Positions 1 to 9,348 are shown, counted from the stretch's first letter. The stretch: DNA of 29,281 nucleotides from Haplomitrium mnioides (GCA_049999725.1 JBNGIS010020665.1:44210-73490); one strand, 5' to 3'. Numbers and translations are program-made. Notes: generated by a model from the sequence alone, not told the origin.

Positions 1-32
1 AGTTACAAGTAGTTAAGTTGTGACAGAAAATC

Positions 33-1001
33 ATGGAGACAAGTTCCTCCAATCTAGAAGAAGGAGCTTGGATGATGGCAAAGTTGGAGGAACTTCAAGC
101 AGCCCTTATAGCAAGCCAACAACAAACAAATATGTTAATGGCGGAGATGGTGGAAATGCGGTTGCAACAAGAGAATGGAGAAGTGAGTCGAGAAACATTA
201 CTTCAAAAGATGATCAAGTCGTGTAAAGTGGAGGCTTATGGAGAAAGCCGCATGGTAGGTGTTGTCGAAGGATGGGTGTATCGGATGGAGTTTCATATGT
301 CATATTACCCGCATGCATCAGATTTGGAAAAAGGGCTATTCACAAGATCGTTTTTAACGGAGCACGCATCTATTTGGCTACAAGGATGGGAGAGACAAAA
401 AAATGCACGAGGAGAACAACTTTTATGGAGTAGCCTTAAGGAAGACTTATTAACAAATTTCAAAGCGGTAGACTCTATATTAACCGCAAGAACTAAGCTT
501 TGGAAGTTAGAGCAATAAGTAAGCGTTGCAAGGTATATTGAAGAATTTCGAAGCTTACAAGTCCAAATTGAAGGCATGAGTTCAACCGAGGCTCTTGACA
601 AATTTTTGCAAGGATTGAAAAGGAAGATTCGAGGGGAAGTTATGATGAGAAATTCGAAGGATGTTAACAAAGCCATCTCGTATGCTCAAAGAATTGAAGG
701 AACATTGGGAATTGTGCAAGTAGGAGGGAATTATGATCCCATGTCTATGGCGTTGGGACATATCAGAAGAAGAGATTTCAATCGCTCCAATCAACAACTA
801 GGAGGACCACACAATGTTATTGAAAGAAGAAATGAAGAACGACGAGAAACACGAACATGTTACAATTGTGGTCGAATAGGGCACATTGCACCGAATTGTA
901 GAGCAATACAACGTAATCAAGGGAGAGTGTTCCGACAGCCTCTTCATAATGTCAACAATAGAGAAGATGAAGAATGTCAGGGAAACGATGGGCACCAGTA
1001 A
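33..1001 (+). pseudogene. gag of the chromovirus (capsid and zinc knuckle)
   Basis: The start at 33 gives an N-terminus rich in Glu and Gln, likely helical, followed by a capsid-like region with hydrophobic and aromatic positions such as W-L-Q-G-W near 375-400. A TAA at 516-518 interrupts the frame, which resumes unchanged and reaches a CCHC zinc knuckle C-Y-N-C-G-R-I-G-H-I-A-P-N-C at 858-899. This knuckle has perfect C-x2-C-x4-H-x4-C spacing and would bind the element's RNA. The frame ends at 1001, and the continuation towards protease is in another frame that overlaps from 974. Known role of the family: virus-like particle assembly in the cytoplasm. The in-frame stop would remove the knuckle from any product. 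Confidence 0.9.
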
Positions 1002-1525
1002 AAAAGCCTCGTGGTTTTGCTGGGAGAAAGAAGAAAGGTGAGGAAAAGTTTCGATCCAAGCAGATATACTATATAGAAAAACAAAAAAATGGAGGACTAA
1101 TTGTGGTTGATGGATGGATGGAAGGATTGGCAGTGAGAGTTTTGGTGGACTCTAGGGCAGAAGAAAATTATCTATCATGAACGATAGCCTTGAAGCTGAA
1201 GTTTCCAATTGAAAAGGAAGAACATGAGGTGGTTGAAATGACAAATGGCCAAAGTGAGGCTATTGAACGTTTATCTCAAACTATAGCTCTACATATGGGC
1301 AATTATAAGGAGAATTTGGAATGGAAAATCACGACGTTGGCGAGATATGATGCGATCCTTGGAATGAAATGGCTACGAAGATATAACCCGCAAGTAGATT
1401 GACGAAAGAAGATACTCACGACATCTCAATGGAAGATTCAAGGAGATCGAGTACGACCTCATTCAAGGCATCTGCCATTATATGTGATTAAGCACACTCA
1501 ATCAAAAGGCAAGACACAGTGTTTT
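974..1525 (+). pseudogene. Aspartic protease region of the chromovirus
   Basis: In frame 2 the segment V-R-V-L-V-D-S-R-A-E-E-N-Y at about 1133-1171 sits where the retropepsin active site D-S/T-G is expected. The Gly is replaced by Arg (AGG at 1154-1156), a single G-to-A change that should abolish activity. A TGA at 1178-1180 follows, then a readable stretch to 1402, including Y-D-A-I-L-G-M-K-W-L, a typical C-terminal protease segment. A TGA at 1400-1402 probably replaces a Trp codon. The frame continues to about 1525 and then shifts to frame 1 for reverse transcriptase. Known role: cleaving the Gag-Pol polyprotein. Confidence 0.8.
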
Positions 1526-2989
1526 TAGGGCTCATACGTGAACTCACAGTTGATAAGGAGGACTCAAAGAATAAAATTCCCCACGATTTTCAAGGTATTT
1601 TGAAGGAGTTTCACGATGTCTTTCCCAATGATTTACCCCATGGCTTGCCGCCTAAACGATGCATTGATCACAAGATTGAGGTTATTCCATGAAGTATCCC
1701 ACCATGTAAAGCACCATATCGATTGCCTCCTCATGAACTCGAGGAATGCAAATCTCAGATTACTGAATTATTGGAGAAGGGGTTCATTTAGCCAAGCATC
1801 TCTCTTTACAGTGCACCAGTATTGTTTGTGAAAAAGAAAGATGGGAGTATGAGGATGTGTATTGACTATCAAGCACTCAACCAACAAACGATGAAAAATA
1901 AATATCCATTACATAGAATGGATGATATGTTTGATCAACTTCAAGGAGCAAATTACTTTACAAAGTTGGATTTGAGAAGCAGATACAATCAAATCCGAAT
2001 TGCAGAAGGTGATGTGCAAAAAACAGCATTTCGAAGTTGATATGGGCATTTCGAATATCTTGTTATGCTTTTTGGATTAACTAATGCTCCTACAACATTT
2101 ATGGGTCTTATGAATGATATTTTTCGATCTTATTTAGATAAGTTTGTTATTGTTTGTTTTGGATGACATTCTCATTTATAGTAAGAATCTCCAAGAGCAT
2201 CAACAACACCTTCGTACGGTGTTGAAGGTACTTCAAAATCACAAGCTATATGTGAAGATGTCAAAATGCGAAATTGGAAAAATGGAGGTGGACTACTTGG
2301 GTCATTGTGTGAGTGCATCAGGAATCCAAGTTATGAATGAAAAAGTAGAGGCAATTCAGAAGTGGGAAGCTCCTAGTGATCACCTACAACTAAGAGGATT
2401 TTTTGGGCTAACAGGGTTTTATCGTCGATTCGTGAAAGGTTTTGCACAAATAGCAGAACCATTGACCAACTTGCTGAAGAAAAGTCATACGTGGACATGG
2501 GGAGCTACAGAAGAGTTGGCATTTGAGGCCTTGAAGAAATCACTTCTTCATGCTCCAATTCTTAAATGGTATGATTCTAAACGACCAATCAAACTTTCGG
2601 TGGATGCATCTAGAAAAGCCATAGGTGGAGTTTTGCAACAAGAATAGGAGGATGGTTGGTATCCTATTGCCTTCTTTTCTAGAAAATTGAGCGATGTAGA
2701 GCAGAACTACCACACCATAGAACGAGAAGAATTGGCGATTGTATTATCAACCAAGAATTGGAAGCACTATCTTGGAGATAAAGAGTTTGTGGTCGAAACT
2801 GACCATAAGCCTCTAATCTATCTAGAAAATCAAAAAGAGCTCTCAAAAAGGCAGATTTGATGGGCAGAGTGGTGACAACGGTTCTATATGAAGATGGTTT
2901 ATGTGGAAGAAAAACGTCAAATTGCAGATGCCTTGACACGCATGCCTCAACTCAACATCATGTCAGAAATCACAATTCATCCTACTTGG
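1526..2989 (+). pseudogene. Reverse transcriptase and RNase H of the chromovirus
   Basis: The RT starts in frame 1 with stops at 1690-1692, 1789-1791 and 2038-2040. The palm region [13 protein letters not shown] (from about 1831) and [14 protein letters not shown] (about 1957-1998) are clear. The catalytic box is read as V-L-D-D-I-L-I-Y-S, but only after a one-base insertion (an extra G at about 2156) moves the frame to 2. RNase H begins near 2605 with S-V-D-A-S, includes T-I-E-R-E-E-L-A, and continues to A-D-A-L-T-R at about 2927-2944. It is broken by stops at 2645, 2858, 2873 and 2990. Known role: copying element RNA into DNA and removing the RNA strand. Confidence 0.93.
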
Positions 2990-2992
2990 TAG

Positions 2993-4436
2993 ACAGAAAT
3001 GTTGGTGGCAGTAAAGACAGATGAAGAGATCATCGCCGCACAACAAAAGAAGTTGGTGAAAGAGGTGAGAGGATTGATTTTCTTCCAAGATAAGGTATGG
3101 GTTCCCAACAATGTTAAACTTCGCTCTGAGATTTTATATGAAGCTTATGATTCCGCAGTTGGAGGCCATGTTGGAATTGAGAAGACCTTGGACCATCTTC
3201 AACGAGTTTATTATTGCCCTAATATCCATCAAGATGTGGAGGCTTATGTTCGGAGTTACTTGGCTTGTCAACAAAACAAGGCTACCAACCTTAAACGAAG
3301 AGGCTTATTGCAACCATTACCTATTCCCAATCGACGATGGGAGCATATGAGTATGGATATTGTGTGTGAGCTACCTCGTACTTCTACGGGCTATGATGCT
3401 ATTGTTGTTTTTGTGGACAAGCTTAGCAAAATGATTCATATTCGTCCAACTACCAAATCTGTAATAGCACTCGAGTTGGCACGAATTTATTTGGAAGCAG
3501 TCTACTCTCATCATGGTCTTTCCAAAGTTATTATTTCTGACCAAGGTACTCAATTCACCAACATAATTTTGGCGCACTATATTTGGTCTTCTCAAGACCA
3601 AATTGGCTATGTCTACTACTTATCATCCAGAATCTGATGGTCAAACTGAACGGGCCAACCGAACCATCGAAGATATGCTATGAGCTTTTACTTTGGAAGA
3701 GCAAGCGGAGTGGGATTGGCTACTCCCTCTGGTCGAGTTCTCGTACAATAACTCCATCAATAGTTCTACACGTGCCACACCTTTCTTTTTGATGTATGGT
3801 GAGCATCCTACCATGATCTCTAGTCTCCAACATACCTTATCGTCAACTTCTAAGAGTCCAGCCGTTGATGATTTTCTCCATTGTCTACATCACATCATTC
3901 AACGATCCAAGGAAACATTGGAAGTTGCTCGTAATCAACAAAAGCAATATGCTGATACTCATCGTCGAGAGGCAACCTTTGCTATCGCTGACCAAGTCTG
4001 GCTCTCCACATCCAATCTTCCTTTGCTTCATTCGCGTAAGTTAAGTGCTCGCTTTATTGGTCCTTTTTCTATCTCTACTCGCATTGGTGAAGTGACTTAT
4101 CGGTTGATTTTACCTCCTCACATGAAAATTCATCCGGTCTTTCATGTCTCTTTACTCCGAGCTTTTGTTCCTCGTTCTTCCTCTTTTACCAATACCCAAG
4201 AGCCCTCTCCACCACATGAACTTATTGAGGGTCATGAAGAGTATGAGGTTGACCAACTCTTGAAGAAACGTACACGGCGTCGCGGTCGTCGTGAGATTGT
4301 TGAATATTTGGTTCGTTGGAAATGCTACCCTCTTTATGAAGCTACTTGGGAGCCATTGGAGAATTTGGCTAATGCTTCTGCGCTTGTTCACTCTTTTGAG
4401 AACTCTCTTACTTGCAACGAGGACATTGCCTTTTAA
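2993..4436 (+). pseudogene. Integrase with C-terminal chromodomain
   Basis: The N-terminal HHCC zinc module is damaged: the first His position reads Tyr (E-A-Y-D-S, about 3141-3155) and the first Cys reads Tyr (S-Y-L-A-C). Catalytic positions are visible: Asp at 3356-3358 (M-D-I), Asp at 3539-3541 (S-D-Q-G-T) and Glu at 3648-3650 (T-E-R-A-N). A one-base insertion near 3563-3567 separates the last two; apart from that extra base their spacing equals D-35-E. TGA at 3681-3683 follows. A GPF/Y-like module lies near 4057-4160 and a chromodomain near 4234-4400 (Y-E-V-D-Q-L-L through L-V-R-W-K and T-W-E-P-L). Chromodomains of this class are known to steer integration to modified histone H3, hence heterochromatin. 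Confidence 0.93.
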
Positions 4437-4449
4437 AAGGGGGGAGGAT
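4435..4449 (+). promoter_or_regulatory. Polypurine tract of the chromovirus
   Basis: AAAAGGGGGGAGGA followed directly by the LTR TG is the expected primer for plus-strand DNA synthesis. It begins inside the stop codon of the chromodomain frame. Confidence 0.85.
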
Positions 4450-4570
4450 TGTAACGGTCACTAATTTTAGTAAGCCATAGCTAAAAATGAAGTAAGATAT
4501 AGTGTCAACTATGTCTATAAAGCTATTACTAAGTTAGAGTAACAGAAAGCGGTTGATATTTTAGAGAGTT

Positions 4571-4750
4571 GGACACGTGGCAAAAGGAGAGAAAGTCAAC
4601 AAATTAAAGTGAAAAATGAAGCACTTTAGAAGAGGATAAGGGCACGTGGCAAGTGAAGAATTAAAGTGAAAAGAAGGTTCTAAAGATAAGGACACATGGC
4701 AGAAGGAGAACTAAAGAGATAGAAGGTTCTAAAGATAAGGACATGTGGCA
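4571..4750 (+). repeat. U3 tandem repeats carrying G-box/ABRE-like motifs
   Basis: Four copies of a GGACACGTGGCA-type motif start at 4571, 4640, 4690 and 4739. The last three are 49-50 bp apart and share the flank GGTTCTAAAGATAAG. The first two keep an intact CACGTG core, while the third and fourth have CACATG and CATGTG. A second doublet, GGTCCAATTAGA, follows at about 4773 and 4803. Such motifs upstream of a TATA box are typical enhancer repeats of plant LTRs; stress or ABA control is an inference from the motif alone. Confidence 0.7.
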
Positions 4751-4877
4751 ACAGAAGAATAAAAGTAAAGGGTGGTCCAATTAGAGCGAAAGAGAAAAGA
4801 GCGGTCCAATTAGAAGAGGATAGAAAAGCAACCAATGAGGTTCATCCACCTATGTAAGCAAAGAGCTTTCTATCAAG

Positions 4878-4886
4878 TATATAAAG
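4878..4886 (+). promoter_or_regulatory. TATA box of the chromovirus LTR
   Basis: TATATAAAG lies 428 bp into the LTR and downstream of the G-box repeats, as expected for the U3/R boundary about 30 bp further on. Confidence 0.7.
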
Positions 4887-5032
4887 AAGGGAGAGTGCCT
4901 TGTTTGGCATCTCTTACCTTGGGGGTTTTGAAGTTCTTTGTGCGCCTCTTTTATGCTAACTTATATGTGTTATACTTGTGCTAATTTGTGCATGTAATGT
5001 GGGTTTGTAGTGTTACAATTAGGTTCCCTCTT

Positions 5033-5157
5033 TGATCATTTGCGCGCAAGTTGTTCACTTCTTAATCCTATGCGTGCATTAGATTCACTCATTGACCCTA
5101 TACGCACATTGGGTTCAATCCTTGATCCTATACGTGCATAAGATTCACCTTCTTGAT
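5033..5157. repeat. 30-bp minisatellite with palindromic core (4 units)
   Basis: Four units of about 30 bp each carry a core like CTATGCGTGCATTAG or CTATACGTGCATAAG followed by ATTCACTCATTG or similar. The core belongs to the same palindrome family as the arrays at 6238, 8299, 22085 and 28661. It lies just outside the chromovirus LTR, so it is probably part of the methyltransferase-bearing element into which, or beside which, the retroelement inserted. Confidence 0.6.
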
Positions 5158-5826
5158 CTTATCAAGCAGAGCTATCTGATTCAACAGAAGCCATCTTTTT
5201 TCCCAATATACTTGCCATCACATTTGACGCTTTCTGTAGTCCATCGCTTACCTCCAAAGAATTGCGATTTGAACAAATCTCAACCTACTTGTCAAAGGAA
5301 CACTTTTTTGTGAAGATGAATATTGGAATTCTAGCCTCTTCTTACCTTTAAAAACTCCAGCCATTGATAAAGCTCACTAAAAATCAACTATTTGAAAAAC
5401 TATTTTAACAAATATTGTCAACCTCTTACGACTTACCTAAAATATATGTTTTTAAAGACATTTCCGCAAAATATCAAAACTGGGAACTTTTTTGTGAAGA
5501 AAATGAAAAAAAAAAAAATTGGAAAGATGAAGATGAGCGATGCTTTATATACTAAGTTTTTTTTGCACCACACAAACCTACGTGTCAAGAGCTCCGCGAA
5601 TCATTTTTTGGTGAGAAAAGGTATTTTTTTGAAATTTAGGTATAAAAGAAGCGTTAGTGGAAAGTTTCTTTCCATTGTTGCGAGCTCAATTTCTAGCTTT
5701 TGTTTTCTTGTCATTGCTATTTTTGCATTTTCTTGTTATTTTTCCATTTTCAGCCATTCGATTTTTGTGAGCTTTTGTTCCTATGATTTTTCACCTCAAA
5801 TTCTACCAGTTTTTACTTCTTGGAAA
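5158..5826 (+). other. 5' region of the methyltransferase gene, no separate gene supported
   Basis: This AT-rich stretch includes homopolymer runs and an open frame at 5392-5838 that is low-complexity (Lys- then Phe/Ser-rich), and I do not accept it as a gene. The only functional-looking signal is a TATA-like site at 5641. The stretch 5158-5350 could be the tail of another decayed gene, but no family is recognisable. Confidence 0.4.
5641..5648 (+). promoter_or_regulatory. Possible TATA box for the ParB-like/methyltransferase gene
   Basis: TATAAAAG, preceded by AGG, lies 179 bp upstream of the chosen ATG at 5827. This is a plausible distance for a plant core promoter with a 5' UTR of about 150 bases. 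A second weaker candidate, TTATATAC, lies near 5546. Confidence 0.4.
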
Positions 5827-6186
5827 ATGGCATCATAGGATAATGTTTCCAAACTACCTCAACCAAAGCCTTACATGTATTCAGATGTTATCAAAGCTCT
5901 CAAGCCAGAAAAATTAGACTATGATTGGCTAGTAAGTTGTGGATCCTTGAAATACCTTGACCAACAACTTTACCTTTTTGCTGAGGAAGGTGAAAATTTT
6001 AGCCTGGGCATTGTTGTCCAAATAATGATGATACGAGAGGGGTAACAAGCCAACATTGGGCTGCTTGTGCAATCAGAGGATATCACTACCCTATACAAGA
6101 CATCTCACATATGATTTAGCCCTTTGGAGATGAACGAGAGGGGCATTTTTGCCAAGCATCTACAGAGGGCTAAGGAAGACAACAAG
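5827..6186 (+). pseudogene. Exon 1 of the ParB-like/methyltransferase gene
   Basis: The ATG at 5827 opens frame 1, which stays readable to a GTAAGA donor at 6187, apart from stops at 5836-5838, 6043-6045 and 6112-6114. Readable parts include P-K-P-Y-M-Y-S-D-V-I-K-A-L-K-P, W-L-V-S-C-G-S-L-K-Y-L and, after the second stop, N-I-G-L-L-V-Q-S-E-D-I-T-T-L-Y. The stretch ends E-R-G-I-F-A-K-H-L-Q-R-A-K-E-D-N-K. Its composition is that of a globular protein, with charged and hydrophobic residues mixed. No domain is recognised. The start is chosen because coding character begins there and the TATA-like site lies upstream. Confidence 0.5.
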
Positions 6187-6782
6187 GTAAGATATTAAAA
6201 CCCTTTTTTCATTTGTTTTCTTTTTGGACTAACTCGGAACTCAATGCGAGCATGGGCTTCTGAGTTCTTGCGCCAATGGACTTGGGAGTCCATGCGCACA
6301 TGGACCTGGGAGTCTGGGCACGTTTGGACCTGGGAGTCCATGCGCGCATGGACTTAAGAGTCTAGGCATGCTTGGACTTGGGTGTTTTGAGTCCTTGTAC
6401 GCATGGACTTGTGAATCCCTACGCGAATGGACATGTGAGTCTATGCGCACATGGACTTGTGAGTCCTTGCACACTTGGACTTATTGGTCCAAGCACGTCT
6501 GAACTCTCATGTCCATCCGAGCATGGGCTCCTAAGTCTATGCGCACATAGACTCTCAGGTCCAAGCGCACAAAGACTCACAATTCCATGCGCGCATGGAC
6601 TCATAAGTACAAGCGCGCTTGGACTCCTAAGTACATGCGCATTTGGACTCCCAAGTCCAGATGCGCAGGAATTTCATAGTCTTTTTTTGCTTAGATTGAA
6701 TGTTAAGTACATTTTTACTTGTTGTAAACACCTAGAGACTTTTTGTTTAACATGTTTGATCATTTTTTGTTTTGTTTTTCAG
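6187..6782 (+). other. Intron 1 (596 bp), filled with palindromic minisatellite
   Basis: The donor GTAAGATA follows codon-phase-0 exon 1. The acceptor is TTTGTTTTTCAG at 6771-6782, behind a T-rich tract. About three quarters of the intron is the 24-bp array at 6238-6676. An open frame at 6372-6905 runs through the array, across the acceptor and into exon 2 because 24 is a multiple of three. Confidence 0.6.
6238..6676. repeat. 24-bp palindromic minisatellite, 18 units, in intron 1
   Basis: Units keep an exact 24-bp register, with starts at 6238, 6262, 6286, 6310, 6334, 6358, then after one 7-bp insertion at 6389, 6413, 6437 and so on to 6653. Each unit is close to an inverted repeat. The best one, AGTCCATGCGCGCATGGACT at 6335-6354, is a perfect 20-base palindrome; another starts near 6583. 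The core ATGCGCGCAT alternates purine and pyrimidine. Because 24 is divisible by three, both strands are open and encode an eight-residue repeat (for example H-G-L-V-S-P-C-A), which is an artefact of the repeat rather than evidence of a protein. Confidence 0.9.
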
Positions 6783-8254
6783 TTCACTCAATTTTTGGCG
6801 AACTTTGTGGATGGCTACTCTACCGCAAAGCGTGTCGAACATGATTTTATAAAGATGGCCATCAACATCAAACTACTAAAGCCCAAGCAGAAGGTTCACA
6901 TTTAGCAGCTTGTGCCACATCCTAGCATGACAACCACATCAACTACAACAACACCAAGAACATCAGTTGCAAAGAAGAGAAAGGCAATTGAGCTAATCGA
7001 GGCTCCAAAAAAGAAGAAACAGGCTGTCACAAAGAAGAAGCCTATTCTAGCTCCAATTATTGAGGAGGAGCCAGCCCCCTCCTAATCTCCAACAAGGCTC
7101 TCTTTTGCAGCCCCGTCGTCTTCAACATCAAGTAGCTCAGGGGAGGAAACAGAGTCGGAGCCAGTTCAAGCTCCAACATCAAGAGCGAAAAGGCAATCGC
7201 ATAAGGGGATGCAAACTTTTCAAGAGCATGAGAAAGTGGATCCTCAAACAGTGTTTGAAAAAGACAAAAATAAAATCAGGGAGTCTGAAATCCAGCAATG
7301 CAGAGTCCAAGAAGAAACGATTACAATTTGGCTGGAAAATTCAAATCTTCCAAAACGTGGAATGGACAATTGGGGGCCACTCCAGATTAGAAGATTGAAT
7401 AGGGACTTAGTTGAGCTTTTGGCATAGAGAAGGCTCACAAACAAATATGTGCATGGTTTTTTTATTGTTGTTGTTGATCTGAAGTGCGGGTTAAAGGATA
7501 AGTCAGAGTTTGATATAAGGAACCCTAACAAGTATCATTACGAGATTGTAAGAGGCAATCACAGTGCTACCGCAAGGCAGCTTCTAATCACCAAATACGG
7601 AGTGAAGTATCCGATGTTATCGCTCTGAATTTGTTATGTTTACATGGGTCTAACACCAACAGAGGCTCACATTTTTGCAACAGATGACAACTACAACCAA
7701 AAGTACCGATTGGAAATGACATCGATTCAAAAAGGTCAGGTATTAGCATCAGAGGTTTGTGGAAAGTGGGATGGTTTCATCATAGAAATTAAAAGAGGGT
7801 TAGTGCTGGAAACCTTGGAGATCAAGCCCAAGTCGACTCTTGAGAAGACATTCACTTCTCAAGACAGTTGGTTTCAGTTGGCGTTCCAAAGTGGTGAGAT
7901 GTGGGATTTACAATAGAGTATTTTTTCTATGTGGGAGAAAAATCAGGTGAAGGGCTAAAAGCCAAAGGCCAAGGGATCTCTTAGAATGGAGTACATGAAG
8001 TGGACACCTTGGAGGTCCCTTCATGGTCTTCCTAACTAAGTTAAAGTATTTGTTTTGAAACGCGTGGAAGTCGGGGAGCTTTCAATTGAAGAAATGTCTC
8101 GCGAGCAAGAGAGGCATAAAGTTTTGCAATAATGGTAAAGTCTTTCTATTCTGAAGTGTATTGCAACTTCTGGAAGGAAGCAAGAGAGGAGTACCCTCTT
8201 CATACCGAGGAGTCAAAGGTGTCTGCATTTTACTCAATTTTTGAAAAGCTTTTG
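6783..8254 (+). pseudogene. Exon 2: basic linker and ParB/sulfiredoxin-like domain
   Basis: Frame 3 runs from 6783 to about 8120 with stops at 6903, 7083, 7425, 7626 and 7914, and more beyond. Near 8115-8135 it shifts to frame 2, which reaches the GTAAGT donor at 8255. A Lys-rich stretch (K-K-R-K at 6972 and K-K-K-K later) could be a nuclear localisation signal, and a Ser/Glu linker follows. From about 7380 the order resembles ParB N-terminal domains: a beta strand F-F-I-V-V-V-D, then Y-E-I-V-R-G-N-H-S-A-T-A-R-Q-L-L (motif at 7551-7580), then C-Y-V-Y-M-G-L-T-P-T-E-A and an Asp/Asn-rich helix start, D-D-N-Y-N-Q-K. The G-N-H-S-x-x-A motif stands where ParB and sulfiredoxin relatives have G-x-x-R/H-R-x-x-A. 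Conserved-looking segments past 7916 (M-K-W-T-P-W-R-S-L) suggest that the original protein continued through. Confidence 0.55.
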
Positions 8255-8791
8255 GTAAGTTAGTTTTTCCACAGTACTTTTATTTCTCTAGTTAATTCTC
8301 TTCCTTGGCACACTGGGACTATCAAGTCCAGGCACGCATGGACTCTCTAGTCCAGGCTTGTAAGAGACTCTCTAGTCCCTGCCAGCTTGGACTTGATAAT
8401 CCATGCACTCATGGACATTGAAGTGCAAGGGCGTTGTGACATTGAAGTCCACGTGCGCCTAGACATTGAAGTCTATGCACACATGGACATTAAAGTCCAA
8501 GCGCTCGTGGACATTGAAGTCTATGTGCTTGTGGATATTGAAGTCTATGCGCGCATGGATATTAAAGTCCCTTCGTTCTTGGACAACAATGTCCATGCAC
8601 GCATGGACATTGTAGTCCAAGTGTTCAAGAACATTGAAGCTCCTCCACACTTGGACTTCAATGTCCATGCGTACATGGACTTCAAAGTCAATCTTAGTTT
8701 GGACTCCACCATGGTCTTTGCTCTTATTGTCTTCCTCTTTGAAGTCTACTTTTTTTTCTCCTCTTATTTTTTCTATTTTTGTTGTGTGAAG
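8255..8791 (+). other. Intron 2 (537 bp), also filled with palindromic minisatellite
   Basis: The donor GTAAGT at 8255 follows the codon for Leu in frame 2. The acceptor AG at 8790-8791 follows a T-rich tract, and exon 3 resumes in phase 0. The 24-bp array at 8299-8707 makes up most of the intron, as in intron 1. Confidence 0.55.
8299..8707. repeat. 24-bp palindromic minisatellite, about 17 units, in intron 2
   Basis: Units start at 8323, 8347, 8372, 8396, 8420, 8444, 8468, 8492, 8516, 8540, 8564, 8588, 8612, 8636, 8660 and 8684, with one 25-bp unit. The core is the same as in intron 1 (AGTCTATGCGCGCATGGA-like), but the joining bases differ: here ACATTGA or ACTTCAA, there ACTTGTGA or ACTCCTA. 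Each array was therefore probably homogenised on its own. Both strands are open with an eight-residue period (for example M-D-I-E-V-H-A-R), for the same trivial reason. Confidence 0.9.
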
Positions 8792-9348
8792 GGGGATAAA
8801 AATTTTAAATGGCAGCTTGCTACAAAATTGACGGCAATTGCCAAAGGGCAAAAAAGATTAGGGTTGAAGAAGCCTTAGAAGATCAAGACCAAGCTCCAAC
8901 ACTTGTTTCCTACCCTCATGTTTTTTTGCTTTATTGCTAGAAAGCTAGAGAGTAGAAATCAAGGAAGCAAAATGATGTTGTTGCCCTTCCCACTGATAGA
9001 GTTGGAAGAGATAAAGATGAGGACATACTATCCTTTGTTGATGGACTCAACGTGGCATATTACCAAGTCCACGAGGAGTCAAATTCTTGTTAGTTGAAGG
9101 GAGTTGTGAAAACCTAGATGTTTCACTTTGGCAATTGCAGATATTCCTTACGATTACAACCTCAAGGAATGCAAACATGACAACTCTGAACCCTTTTCTA
9201 GGGATGACATTTTTTATTTGGTTTCCTCTTTTGCGGCAATCATGACTTCTGATTTTTGGTCTTTTGTAATAATACATTCTTTGCAACAATTTGGCATTGT
9301 CAAGGATGCTCTTTTGGAGGTTTGTTGTGCCATTGACCACGACATCTA
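8792..9348 (+). pseudogene. Exon 3: linker and methyltransferase motif IV
   Basis: Coding character moves through all frames: frame 2 (8792-8858, G-D-K-N-F-K-W-Q-L), frame 1 (8860-9090, with stops at 8938 and 8953; D-I-L-S-F-V-D-G-L-N-V-A-Y-Y), a short frame 3 part (9090-9126), then frame 2 (9128-9346). The last part has A-I-A-D-I-P-Y-D-Y-N at 9131-9160, which I read as the catalytic D-P-P-Y motif of amino-methyltransferases with Ile in place of the first Pro. It is followed by E-P-F-S-R-D-D-I, then hydrophobic strand-like stretches F-W-S-F-V-I-I-H-S and a helix. Known role of this motif: holding the target adenine or cytosine amino group. Confidence 0.5.

Larger units (their letters stand above)
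1..5017 (+). mobile_element. Ty3/gypsy chromovirus, 5' truncated, degenerate
   Basis: The order gag with zinc knuckle, aspartic protease, reverse transcriptase, RNase H, integrase, chromodomain, polypurine tract and LTR is that of a plant Ty3/gypsy chromovirus. The 5' LTR and primer-binding site lie outside the window. The coding region changes frame about four times and carries at least ten in-frame stops, so this copy is dead. Several changes look like C-to-T decay on one strand or the other, for example stops at 2038 and 3681 where Arg (CGA) would fit. The element reads rightward towards the methyltransferase-bearing element that starts just beyond its LTR. Confidence 0.95.
4450..5017 (+). 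repeat. 3' LTR of the chromovirus (568 bp)
   Basis: It starts TGTAAC directly after the polypurine tract and ends GTTACA, a perfect 6-bp terminal inverted pair. Inside are G-box-like repeats (U3), a TATA box at 4878-4886 and a T-rich R/U5 part. The base 3' of it, ATTAG (5018-5022), would be the target-site duplication, but the left copy is outside the window. Confidence 0.8.

Noticed and set aside
1-20. GTTACA at bases 2-7 as the end of the chromovirus 5' LTR
   Set aside because: The 3' LTR also ends in GTTACA, but the base before it differs, no primer-binding site follows, and only a few bases are visible.
5392-5838. 148-codon open frame ahead of the methyltransferase gene
   Set aside because: Low-complexity Lys then Phe/Ser composition over homopolymer-rich DNA. 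It overlaps the TATA-like site and the better ATG at 5827.
6238-6676. CRISPR-like array: palindromic repeats at constant spacing
   Set aside because: The whole 24-bp unit is repeated with no unique spacers, there are no cas genes, and the context is a eukaryotic intron among plant retroelements.
6241-6905. Open frames on both strands through the intron 1 array, encoding an eight-residue repeat
   Set aside because: A 24-bp period without stops keeps every unit open. The plus frame runs across a good splice acceptor into exon 2, so it is explained without a repeat protein.
8387-8878. 163-codon plus-strand frame and its 130-codon minus-strand partner over the intron 2 array
   Set aside because: Same artefact of a 24-bp repeat; splice sites at 8255 and 8791 remove it from the gene.
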